From CAZVWQ01 sp964631275 (GTDB lineage Bacteria > Patescibacteriota > JACMRA01): a DNA stretch of 39,360 bases. The position numbers and the translations under genes are program-made. The number at the start of each line of letters is the position of its first letter. Position 1 is the first letter of the stretch. The notes under the pieces were generated by a model. The model did not search any database. It was not told the origin of the DNA and saw only the letters and a program-made list of their open reading frames with translations. Shown in pieces: positions 25,192 through 33,900 of the stretch. The DNA is taken from assembly GCA_964631275.1 (NCBI GenBank), contig CAZVWQ010000012.1, forward strand, positions 1 to 39,360, given 5' to 3'.

Positions 25192-25985
25192 TCATCCAAC
25201 CAGTAGGTGATAATTCCAAAGTCCAGATGTGAGTAATGCCATTTGGTCAGCTAACTTATCATCTTTGTTTCTGAATTTATGAGAGATAGAGCTAAACCTT
25301 TTTAAACCTAGCCAAATAGAGTGTTCTACATCAACTCTGATTGAACCAATAATTGTATTATCTTCTTTCTGGTCTTTAGTTAAAGGTGGAGGACTTGGAT
25401 TGTGTTTATACTTAGGTTTTTTCTTATGTGGTATGTTTGAGTTTTTATGTTTATGTTGTATTTCTTGCAAGCCAGTATCTTGGTAGGTAATTATGTTATT
25501 TGGTAAAAAATCATATAGATTATCTTTATCAGTTATTTTCTTTTCATGTCTTCTACAATTTCTAGCTTTAGTTAAAATTTTATTTTTTTTGATTTATTTG
25601 TTACCACTGTATGTTTCTTGGTGTGCATTTTCTTTTTACCTGAGTAGTATTTCTTTTGTTTGTTATTCCTATTCTTAATTTTTTTCCGTTTTTGACTCTT
25701 TTCTTTTTCGGTCTTTCTATTGGTTGTTCAGCTACATCTGCAAGTATTACCTCAAATTGTCTTAATTCATTTCTAAGGACCTTCTTACCAGGTAAAGCAA
25801 ACTTACCACTTTGAATCAAAATATCTTCTGTTTTTTTGACTATACGATAAATTGTGCTTTCATGAACCTCTAGTTCTTTAGCTATACTAAAATATGTTGC
25901 ATATTCTTTAGATATCAAAGCATTATTAAAACTTCGTCTTCTGTGCTAAAATCACTATGATCTCCTCTTTTGTCTTTCTCTTTTT
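25192..25985 (-). pseudogene. IS5-family (DDE_Tnp_4) transposase, frameshifted
   Basis: Read on the minus strand, pieces in several frames assemble into one IS5-type transposase. They are STEDEVLIML then a stop; KEYATYFSIAKELEVHESTIYR (the HTH_Tnp_4 domain); SGKFALPGKK and AEQPIERPKKK; KKYYSGKKKMHTKKHTVV in another frame; YQDTGLQEIQ with a catalytic Asp; and the tail SIRVDVEHSIWLGLKRF with the catalytic Glu region, ending LWNYHLLVG. At least three frameshifts or stops break the gene, so it cannot make an active enzyme. The 5' end abuts a fragment of a different IS on the opposite strand. A likely terminal repeat lies at 25135-25152. Confidence 0.85.
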
Positions 25986-26163
25986 TTTAGAGTTGAATCT
26001 TTTTTGGGGTTATGCTAAACATAAATTACAAAAGTTTAAGGGTTTTAAGAAGGAAAATTTCTATAAAAATCTGAAAGAATGTGAGTGGAGATTTAACCAC
26101 AAACACGAACCAATTGACAAACAAATTAACCTAATTTTAAATCTAATAAAATCAAGAAATTAA
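25986..26163 (+). pseudogene. IS1595-family transposase, C-terminal remnant
   Basis: The plus-strand reading FWGYAKHKLQKFKGF, KENFYKNLKECEWRFNHKH and the end LILNLIKSRN match the C-terminus of ISXO2/IS1595-type transposases (family consensus around ESFWxYAKxRL and FYLHLKECEFRFN). Just upstream, GTTGAATC in another frame reads VES, so a one-base insertion in the T-run near 26003 shifts the frame. Everything N-terminal is gone, replaced by the 5' end of the IS5 relic. It is a fragment of about 60 codons. Confidence 0.75.
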
Positions 26164-26184
26164 ATTAATTTCCTGGCCAAGTTT

Positions 26185-27702
26185 TTAAATTAAAGAATTT
26201 AAATTAAAGAATTTTATAATAATATCAGGATGAATTTTAAAAATACCAAATTCGTAAATTAGGTAATCCGTGTCACCAGGAATAGTTAATTCCTTGCCTT
26301 CGTTATTTTTGATTGTAACCGTAAAACTACCTATGAATGTACTTTTTCCTTCGATACGATATTCTATTCCATTATGAGTAAAAGTGGGGATACCTTTTTT
26401 AGATGCAATTAAAGCCTTGCATATTGGGTTTACAAGATCTTGGTAGGTTAAATTATACTTTTCTAATGTTCTTACACCTATCTCCAAATTGGAAGCTAAA
26501 TCATAAGCAACTGACCCTTCTTCAGATAAAATTTCGCCTATATCTAGACCTTTATATTTATCATAATTTGCTGTTCTCTTTAGATGAGTAATTTTTTCTC
26601 TAACCTCTTCAAGAGTTGCAGGTACCGTATTGGGACTTATTAAACTATATACGTCTGCTATACCGTCTCCTGTTGAATCAGTAAGAATACTTTTCCATCT
26701 TTCTAATTCACCAGAACGTTCTTGCAAATCTTGATCTAAGGTATTTAATTTACTCTCTAACTTTTTTCTTTTTGCCTTATCTTCAGTAATTATTTTTGGT
26801 TTGTATCTTAGAATTTCTTTTGCCAATTCAAGTTTTTCAGTCTCTAATAAACATGCCAGTAAGCTATTACCATCAAAATCTTGGGCATTTACATTGCACC
26901 CACTATCTAAAAGATGAAAAAGAAATTTATACTTTTTATGTTTTACACAATAATTAAAAATTCTAGATAGCCGCACCTTATTTGAGTTAAGATTAAAACC
27001 TTTACTTACCAAAAAATCGAATCTTTGGATTAACAAATCATCGTCATAAAAATAATTAGAATAAGAAGTCATTTCACAAAGGGTATCAATAAACCCTCTT
27101 AAATTAGAATCTCTGTTAGTTGCCCATTTTTCACTATAAACATATTCCAAAAGATCTTGGTTCGACTGGTGTGTGCTATTTTCGCTTTCTTCAAAATTTA
27201 AAAACTGATTTCTAAAAATGTCTAGAGCCAGCCTAAGTCTTAGATCATCAGGCAGGTTATCCACTCCATATTCTGATAAAAAAAACGCTAATACAAGGCC
27301 TCTCTCGTCTAAATAACGGAGTTCATCTTTTACAAAAAGATCTTCAAAGGTTTGAGGTGTCAAAACTAATTTCTTATCAAGATAGTTTCTTATTAGATTT
27401 AAATAATGGTTTTTAGCTTGTGGGTAATTTTCATTGTCAGCTTTTATTAAACTGATAAGTTTCTTTATGGTTTTATTAGTAATTGTAGGCTCCGGAAGTT
27501 TGTCAGGATCAGCTTTAACTTCAGCAACCATATCTGTAATACCATCTGGAACAGGTGTCTGAGTGAGTGCACTTGGTAACTCAAGTACATTGGTATTTAA
27601 TATCTGAGATGGATGCGGAATACCAAGCCTATTAAGCCAAGCTGCTAAAGCAGCAAGTAGAGAAGGATAAGATTTTCGGGATTGGGATTCTTTTCTTTCC
27701 AT
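26185..27702 (-). CDS. ankyrin-repeat protein, possible secreted effector
   Basis: This 505-residue protein starts with a charged head and a short amphipathic helix (LLAALAAWLNRLGI, about 16-30), followed by a long helical region (70-220). Ankyrin-type repeats lie at about 225-310: FLVSKGFNLNSNKVRLSRIF, then YKFLFHLLDSGCNVNAQDFDGNSLLACLLE, then LELAKEILRYKPKI. A Lys/Glu-rich coiled coil (about 308-345) and a C-terminal beta-rich domain (from about 430, NGIEYRIEGKSTFIGS) complete it. I recognise no enzyme domain. Ankyrin proteins of symbiotic or epibiotic bacteria often act on host proteins; here it lies between IS debris and a VirD4-like coupling ATPase. Secretion is only inferred: there is no clear signal peptide. 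An AT palindrome lies 50 bp upstream of the start. Confidence 0.6.
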   Translation of the reverse strand: MERKESQSRKSYPSLLAALAAWLNRLGIPHPSQILNTNVLELPSALTQTPVPDGITDMVAEVKADPDKLPEPTITNKTIKKLISLIKADNENYPQAKNHYLNLIRNYLDKKLVLTPQTFEDLFVKDELRYLDERGLVLAFFLSEYGVDNLPDDLRLRLALDIFRNQFLNFEESENSTHQSNQDLLEYVYSEKWATNRDSNLRGFIDTLCEMTSYSNYFYDDDLLIQRFDFLVSKGFNLNSNKVRLSRIFNYCVKHKKYKFLFHLLDSGCNVNAQDFDGNSLLACLLETEKLELAKEILRYKPKIITEDKAKRKKLESKLNTLDQDLQERSGELERWKSILTDSTGDGIADVYSLISPNTVPATLEEVREKITHLKRTANYDKYKGLDIGEILSEEGSVAYDLASNLEIGVRTLEKYNLTYQDLVNPICKALIASKKGIPTFTHNGIEYRIEGKSTFIGSFTVTIKNNEGKELTIPGDTDYLIYEFGIFKIHPDIIIKFFNLNSLI

Positions 27703-27752
27703 AAATAATATTTTAATAATTATTTTTTAAATAAACTTTTTAGATTGTAAAA

Positions 27753-27805
27753 TATACTAAAACTTAATATATATTAACTATATATTAAATATATAGTTTA
27801 GTATA
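27753..27805. repeat. AT-rich palindrome upstream of the ankyrin gene
   Basis: The outer arms TATACTAAA and TTTAGTATA enclose an inner perfect palindrome, ACTATATATT-A-AATATATAGT, at 27777-27797. It is 48-103 bp upstream of the start at 27702 and may be an operator or promoter region. Confidence 0.45.
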
Positions 27806-27840
27806 AAACATTTTTAAGTTATTGTAAAATCAAACTATTA

Positions 27841-27908
27841 AAACTCATAACTATCCAATGTTTAGTTGACTTGAGGGTTAGTTTGTTTTAACTATGCCTG
27901 CATATGAC
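27841..27908 (+). repeat. dispersed repeat family G, copy 1 (solo IS end)
   Basis: CTATCCAATGTTTAGTTGAC and CTTGAGGGTTAGTTTGTTTT match 30376-30434 with about six differences in 59 nt. The second copy leads directly into the ISAs1-like relic, so this one is probably an orphan left end of the same IS. Confidence 0.6.
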
Positions 27909-28004
27909 TAGACCTCCTGCACTAAAATTCTTACCTGTTTGATTAAACTAACTGAAAGTAATAAATTAGTACTTTTTTTAAATCCTTGTTTTTTATTTTA
28001 TGCT

Positions 28005-28038
28005 CAAATCAATCCAAATTAGGAATTTTTAAATTTTT
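28005..28038 (+). repeat. short dispersed repeat family F, copy 2
   Basis: AATCAATCCAAATTAGGA plus a T-rich tail, as at 7945-7978. Confidence 0.5.
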
Positions 28039-28443
28039 CTTTTAATCTTTAACAAATCTAACTTAACAAAGCTTCCGCAGACACCACTATATTTTGTATT
28101 TAAATACTTAACTAAAGCTACATTTAGTAGTAAAATTCGTCTTGTTAAATCAAAAATTAAGATTCCCAAAAACTGAAATTTGCTTTGTAGCTAGTATAAA
28201 TAAAACTTGAGTCGTTTTACTGCAAGAAGTCTATTGTTTAAACTGATAAATACTCATACCAGTTATAGCTTTACAGATTCTTTCTGATTTTAAGGCTAAA
28301 TTTAGATTCATATTTTGTGATTAAATAAAACATATGATCTAAAAATATTTTTGGATTTGGGACAAGTTTAATGGATCTGTTTAAGCATAAAAGGTAAACC
28401 TATTATTGTATTTTTAACTGACATGTAAAAACCTAGTCAGAGA

Positions 28444-29880
28444 TTAAAATTTGCTCAAGTGCGGCAGTTCTGAAGAAGATAAATTAGTTACATCTGTTTT
28501 TTCTTCCCCACTTCTTTTCTTCCTATTCCTCTTCGGGGCTTTGACTTTCATGAATCCGTCGGAGGTTGGGATTAGGCTTTCTTGGAAATATTTTTGGATT
28601 TCTAGTTCTACCTCGGCTTTGGGCCTAGAATGATTTTGTCTCGATAGTTGAACTACAGGCCCTAGGTTTCCAGAAAATTCTGTGTACAGCGGAGCAAAAG
28701 TATTGGCAAAGAAGGTTTCTAGAGTTTTGGACTGGACATACAGTTTGACCAGAGCTTGGCCTCTGTCTAGGTTTAAAAAAATATTAGTCGCCTCTCCTTT
28801 ATTACTCTTAGGAAAAAAGATACCTTCTAAAATTTCAGCATCTTCATAGCCGACTTGAAAAGAGATTAATGTGCCTACATTTCCAAAGATAGCGTTGCGT
28901 ACATTTTGATTTTCAGTTTCTGCTAGTTGGGCCATGTATTGATTAGCCAAAATTAGGTTTAGTCTGTATTTTCTAGCCTCACTAAGAATGGTGGCAAAAG
29001 AGTCTGAGATCATGTTTTGAAACTCATCTACATACATATAAAAATCCTTTCTCTGATCTTCTGGGGTGTCCACTCTACTCATAGCAGCCATTTGCAGTTT
29101 GGCTACGATTAGCCCACCTAGAAGTCTGGCATTTTCTTCTCCGATCCTACCTTTGGATAGATTGATTATAAAAATTTTTTGATCGTCCATGATATCTCTA
29201 AAATTTATTGTGCTGTAGTTTTGACTAACTATATTTCGCATCATATCCCCAGAGACAAATTGATTGACTTTGTTTACTATAGCAGCTACGGCTTCGGTTT
29301 TGTAGTTAGGTGAAAAGCTGTTAAACTCGTCTTCCCAGAATTTTTTGACTACCATATTTTGGCAGTTATCTACAATAAATTTTCTAAACTGCTTGTCTGT
29401 AAAAATCTTGGAAATTCCCAAAATATTATTCCCTGGAATTTCGGTTAGAGCTAAAATTGCATTACTCAAAAAATATTCCATTCTACCGCTCCAAGCCCCT
29501 TCCCAGATTTTTTTAAATACACTCAGCATTTCAGAAGACACTAGATAACCAGGCTGTTGATTTTGACTTTCCAAAAAATTCACCCCGATAGGATTGTCAG
29601 TATCTGCTGGGTTTAGATAAACTACATCTTTATGACGATATTGAGGAATTCTATCTAAAATACTTTCGGCAGAGTCTCCCAGTGGATCTATAAAACAAAC
29701 ACCTTTACCGGCATAAATATCTTGCAAGATCATATTTTCAAGTAGGGTGGATTTGCCTACACCAGACTTACCTATAATGTACATATGCCGCCGTCTATCG
29801 TCAGGTAAAATCCCGAAAGCCTTAGTTTGGTTTTCCAATTCAGTAAACCCCAAAAAACATAGTTGGTCTTGGATATTCAT
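28444..29880 (-). CDS. VirD4/TraG-like type IV coupling ATPase
   Basis: This 478-residue protein is of the CPR 'type IV secretory system conjugative DNA transfer' type. Walker A is GKSGVGKST (37-45). GVCFIDPLGD follows, then a helical all-alpha-domain-like insertion (100-200), Walker B DFYMYVDEFQNM (about 281-292), and the arginine/glutamine region NLILANQYMAQL. No N-terminal membrane helices are present, unlike classic VirD4, so membrane attachment must come from a partner. The C-terminus is basic (KVKAPKRNRKKRSGEE). It is probably an ATPase that delivers DNA or protein to a secretion channel or drives pilus-like machinery. The 87-residue gene upstream is separated by 2 bp and forms an operon with it. 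Confidence 0.8.
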   Translation of the reverse strand: MNIQDQLCFLGFTELENQTKAFGILPDDRRRHMYIIGKSGVGKSTLLENMILQDIYAGKGVCFIDPLGDSAESILDRIPQYRHKDVVYLNPADTDNPIGVNFLESQNQQPGYLVSSEMLSVFKKIWEGAWSGRMEYFLSNAILALTEIPGNNILGISKIFTDKQFRKFIVDNCQNMVVKKFWEDEFNSFSPNYKTEAVAAIVNKVNQFVSGDMMRNIVSQNYSTINFRDIMDDQKIFIINLSKGRIGEENARLLGGLIVAKLQMAAMSRVDTPEDQRKDFYMYVDEFQNMISDSFATILSEARKYRLNLILANQYMAQLAETENQNVRNAIFGNVGTLISFQVGYEDAEILEGIFFPKSNKGEATNIFLNLDRGQALVKLYVQSKTLETFFANTFAPLYTEFSGNLGPVVQLSRQNHSRPKAEVELEIQKYFQESLIPTSDGFMKVKAPKRNRKKRSGEEKTDVTNLSSSELPHLSKF

Positions 29881-29882
29881 AG

Positions 29883-30146
29883 TTAGTTTTTAAGAGTGTT
29901 AATCCAGTCTTGTTTGTTTTTATCGATTTCAGTCTGAGTTTGAAATAATTGATTTTGGATATAAGCTCTAGCTTTTTGAGTAATACTAGGTGATTCTGGT
30001 AAAGTGGCTGGTGGTTGGTTTAGACAGACTATTTCTAAAGTCCATTTTGATTCTGCCGACAGTGGAATTCTAACTGGAGTTACATAGCTTTTAAATCCCT
30101 GTTTGATGAGTTGCAATTTTTTTTGAACACCTTGCTTAACTGTCAT
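29883..30146 (-). CDS. small protein cotranscribed with the VirD4-like ATPase
   Basis: The 87-residue protein is soluble, basic at the N-terminus (MTVKQGVQKKLQLIKQGFKSY), with one strand-rich middle (SKWTLEIVCLNQPP) and a C-terminal helix (SITQKARAYIQNQLFQTQTEIDKNKQDW). I recognise no family. It ends 2 bp before the ATPase start, so it is translationally coupled and may be an accessory or membrane-linking factor. No Shine-Dalgarno sequence is seen. Confidence 0.6.
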   Translation of the reverse strand: MTVKQGVQKKLQLIKQGFKSYVTPVRIPLSAESKWTLEIVCLNQPPATLPESPSITQKARAYIQNQLFQTQTEIDKNKQDWINTLKN

Positions 30147-30362
30147 ATACTTGATTTAATTGTGAAAGTTAAATTTACAAAACCTAGTGAGATTTAATTG
30201 ATAACTTTATTTTTATTTTATATAAACTAAAGACAGGGTATTTTTTGAGTAGCTAATTTTTATAAATAGTACTTTGTTAACCTTATCACAACTTAGTATC
30301 TAAACCTTCTTTAGTAAACAGTTTACAAGTTTTTTTAGAAATTGTCTAGCCTAGTTTTAGTT

Positions 30363-30434
30363 ATAAACCACACAGCTATCCGATGTTTAGTTAACTTGAG
30401 GGTTAGTTTGTTTTAGCTATGACTGTATATGGCT
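30363..30434 (+). repeat. dispersed repeat family G, copy 2 (left end of ISAs1-like relic)
   Basis: About 90% identical to 27841-27908 over about 60 bp. It runs into the transposase remnant that starts at 30429. Confidence 0.6.
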
Positions 30435-30738
30435 TTACTACAAGCTTTTGAACTATACCTGATACCAGATATAAACAAGGTAGAATGTATTTATTTAGAC
30501 CACATTTTATTATTTACCACTATTGCTACAACTTGTGGAACTACAGGCTATTCAGATATAGCTCTATTGTTAAAGCTAAATTTGATATTTTAAAGAAATA
30601 TTCTAAGCTAGGTTAAAAATCCCACCAACTCATAGTATACATAAAATTATCTCAGAGGTAGGTTTAGATCAACTAGAAAAAGCATTTAGACTATTTTACA
30701 CAACTTTCGCAAAATCAAAATCTGAGTTAATATACTAA
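30429..30738 (+). pseudogene. ISAs1-family transposase, N-terminal remnant with frameshifts
   Basis: The plus strand reads MALLQAFELYLIPDINKVEC and FTTIATTCGTTGYSDIALL. These match the DDE_Tnp_1-associated N-terminal domain (family pattern: DxR...HxL..IL.i...A..cG...Y.dI). A frame change gives AKFDILKKYSKLG, and a third frame gives IPPTHSIHKIISEVGLDQLEKAF (family: IPSHDTFxRVFsxLdpexfexcF). The whole catalytic DDE part is missing. It is an unambiguous IS relic, inactive. Confidence 0.75.
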
Positions 30739-30980
30739 ACTGTTAACTGCGCAGTTAGTTTTTCTGACTGTGTTTTTTTATTTAAGCAAACTAGAAACTT
30801 AGTTAAATCATAATTTAGTTAGCAATTTGGGTATAAATAAACCCTAAATGATAAGATAGACTTATCTCTGTAGGTCTTCTGCAATCTCAGCAAGTCGTCA
30901 ACTCTACTTCTACTTTATTTACGAACCTTCTAACCTTACGAACTTTATAAACTAATTTTTACTTGAAAATTCACACTTGT

Positions 30981-33900
30981 TTAGTCTACCAAAATATCAA
31001 CCAAATCTTTAACTTTAAAACTCTTAGAATTTTCTGAATCAAGTTTTTCTACCCATTTTATTTCTACGCATAGTTTTTCCCAATCCACTTTTTTGATAAC
31101 TTCATTATATACATCTTCATTTTCGATATTTGCCGGCATCCATTTCATACTCACAGTTTCTCCAGCTCTATAACCTTCTTGTTTTCTGAAGGCTTGCACA
31201 GATCGTTCAAAATCTCTAACAAAACCTAGCACTCCTAAATCCTTATCAATTATTAAATCAACCTTGATAAATCCAAAGTCACTTCTTTTCTCAAAAATCT
31301 CCCCTTCGGTTCGAGATAAGTCTTTTTGTAAAAGATTACACTCTTTACTAACTAAATCTTTAAACTCTTCTTCCCAGTCAAATTGACTAAAATCAGCATA
31401 AAGTGGCTGGCGTACTCTAACCTGTTTTTCTTTACGAGCAGCATGAATCTCGCTAACTAATTCTCTAATTTGAGACATTTTGGCTAACAGACCTTGCATC
31501 TTAGGAGTAATCTTATTTGATAATGGATAATCAGTTAGATGCACAGATTCTGGATCAGTATCTAATCTAACTACTTGCCAGATTTTTTCGGCATTAAAGG
31601 GTTGTAAAGAAGCCACAGCCCTAGCAAAAAGTGACATTGTCGAGCGTAAACAACCAGCAATCTCAAGTCCATTATCATCTAGCAAATCTTTAGACCTACG
31701 AATATACCAAGTAGAAAAATCTCTAATATAAGGAATCACTAATCTAGAGGCTTTTTGTGGTTGATAAGTGTTCATAAAATTATCAACTTGAGCCACAAAA
31801 TCTTCTGTATAGGCTAGCCACCATCGATTTAGAGGATGTTTAAAACTCCTCGGATAGCTTCCAGGATTAGTCTGAAAAACATACTCAATAAATTTTAAAC
31901 TATTAGATAAAAGTAAAGTAGTCTCTCTAAAAAACGTCTGTAAATCTTCATCTTTAAAAGACAAAGAGTCTAAATCCAAGAGTGTAGAGGAAAGCAAGTA
32001 ATTACGTACGCTATCAGCACCAAATTTATCAAGTAGAATATTTGGATCAGTAAAATTTTGCTTAGACTTACTCATCTTACGTCCGTCAGCAGCTAGTACT
32101 AATCCGTGAGAATTAACATTTTTGAAAGCAGGTTTATTAAAGATTCCAGTTGATAAAACATGCAATACTCTAAACCATCCTCGAGTCTGATCTTGAGCTT
32201 CTAAAATCCAATCAGCTGGAATGTTCTCTTCTACAAATTTTTGGTTTTCAAATGGGTAGTGCCAGCTAGCAAAAGGCATTGATCCAGAGTCTACCCAAGT
32301 ATCCAGAACATCAGGGACCCTAGTATAAATATTTCCTACTTCGTCTTTGAGAATAATATCATCAATATAAGGCCTGTGTAAATCTAACAATCGAACTTCT
32401 CCATATGGTTTGTATTCGTCAATTTCTTGTTTGACTTTTTGGTAAAAATAAAAACTTTGCGAAACCTTTTTACTATCTGGATGCAAGGTCAAAAGCCAAG
32501 TAGTCCATAATTTTTGTTCATTGTCATCTAGCAAGGTCTGAACTACATTATATTTACCAAATAAATTTACAATTTCTTCTAACATACCTTGAGCATATTC
32601 AGCAAAAACATTGATATCTGGATTTTTTTCTTTTCTTAATTCAGCTAAAATTTTACTTCTATACTGGGTAGCATTGATTCCAAGTGGGAGCTTAGTTTGC
32701 GAGTCAGTAAAGACTACTACTTGTGTGTCTTGGTAGGTGTCTGGATTTAAGTTTCTAGAATTTAGAATTTTATAAATTGGATTAACTGAGTGTTTTTCTA
32801 ATTTATCTAGGGTATCGACAAATATTTGCCGACTTTTGTCTTGATTTTGCCATAGAGGTAACGGATTACCCCAATATCTAGACCTAGAGATTGACCAGTC
32901 TGGAGCTGTTTCTAGGCCGTTACCAAACCTGCCATGTTTGAGAGTTTCAGGGTACCAATTGATTTGCTCGTTAAGTTCTAGCGACTTGGCTTTAAGTTTA
33001 GTTTCTCCAATGAACCAGCTTTTTTGAGCAGAATAATAAATTTTACCCCCATCTCGATCATAAATAGGCACTCTATGAGAAAATTTGACTATTGTAAACA
33101 AAAGACCTTTTTTATCTAAAATTTGATTAATTATTGGATTAGCTTCGGTAAAAAACTTGCCACTAGCTAATTTTAATTCTTCGTTTAGATCTTGTTTTAT
33201 TTCTCCATGCTCATTAAGACAAGTTAAAATTGGTAAATTTCTTTCTTTTTTTAGGTCAAAGTCATCTTGTCCATAAGCTGGAGCTATCTGCACAATTCCA
33301 GTTCCAGTTTCATCACCAACAAATTCAGCTGCATAAACTTTGTAAAGATTAGCTTTTTGCTCATAAGATTCTATTTTTTCATTAGTTTCGAAGAGTGGTT
33401 GGTAATCTATTCCTTCAAGATCCTTACCTTTAAAGCTAACAATTTTTTTGATATCAACACCTAACAACTGAAAATATTCACTAGAATCTTCGATTGTTTT
33501 GATTTTTTCGGCAATGTCTGGAGAATTGATCACAGCCTCATGAAGCTGCAAAGTCAAAACTGGCACTGCTCGATTTTCAGCTAAAATTACAATTTCGCTA
33601 GTAGCTCCTAAATAATACATAGAGTATTCAATGTCCTGACCAATAGCTAAAGCTACATTAGCTGGGAAAGTCCAAGGAGTAGTCGTCCATGAGAGTAAAC
33701 TAATATCGTAATTTTTATTTAGAATTTTTTTTAGTTCTGTTAAAGTGTCGATATTCTCTAGAACTATTTCGTATTGACTTTGTAACTCCTTAGCTTCAGT
33801 TAAACTTTCAGAATCAGTTCTTAAATTACCCCATTGAACACCTTCAAATCTAGGATCTCCACCTTCCATTATTCCAGTAGCTCTTTTAGTATTTACTCTT

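Larger units (their letters stand above)
27703..28443. other. 741-bp spacer with palindrome and repeat copies
   Basis: It contains the AT palindrome at 27753-27805, a family G copy (27841-27908), a family F copy (28005-28038) and GGATTTGGGACAAGTTTA (28353-28370), an inverted version of the IS end at 25135. No gene seen. Confidence 0.45.
30147..30980. other. 834-bp spacer with IS relic and a GC-richer patch
   Basis: It contains the family G copy (30363-30434), the ISAs1-like transposase relic (30429-30738) and, near the ileS end, a perfect hairpin GATAAG-ATAGA-CTTATC (30850-30865). A less AT-rich segment (30868-30945) with a doubled ACGAAC-type motif has no identified role. Confidence 0.45.

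Noticed and set aside
27753..27805. replication origin at the AT palindrome
   Set aside because: AT-rich and palindromic, but no DnaA-box cluster (TTATNCACA) and no dnaA, dnaN or rep gene nearby.
30850..30865. perfect GATAAG/CTTATC hairpin downstream of ileS
   Set aside because: Considered as the ileS terminator, but it lies over 110 bp past the stop and has no U-run on the minus strand; recorded only as a hairpin.
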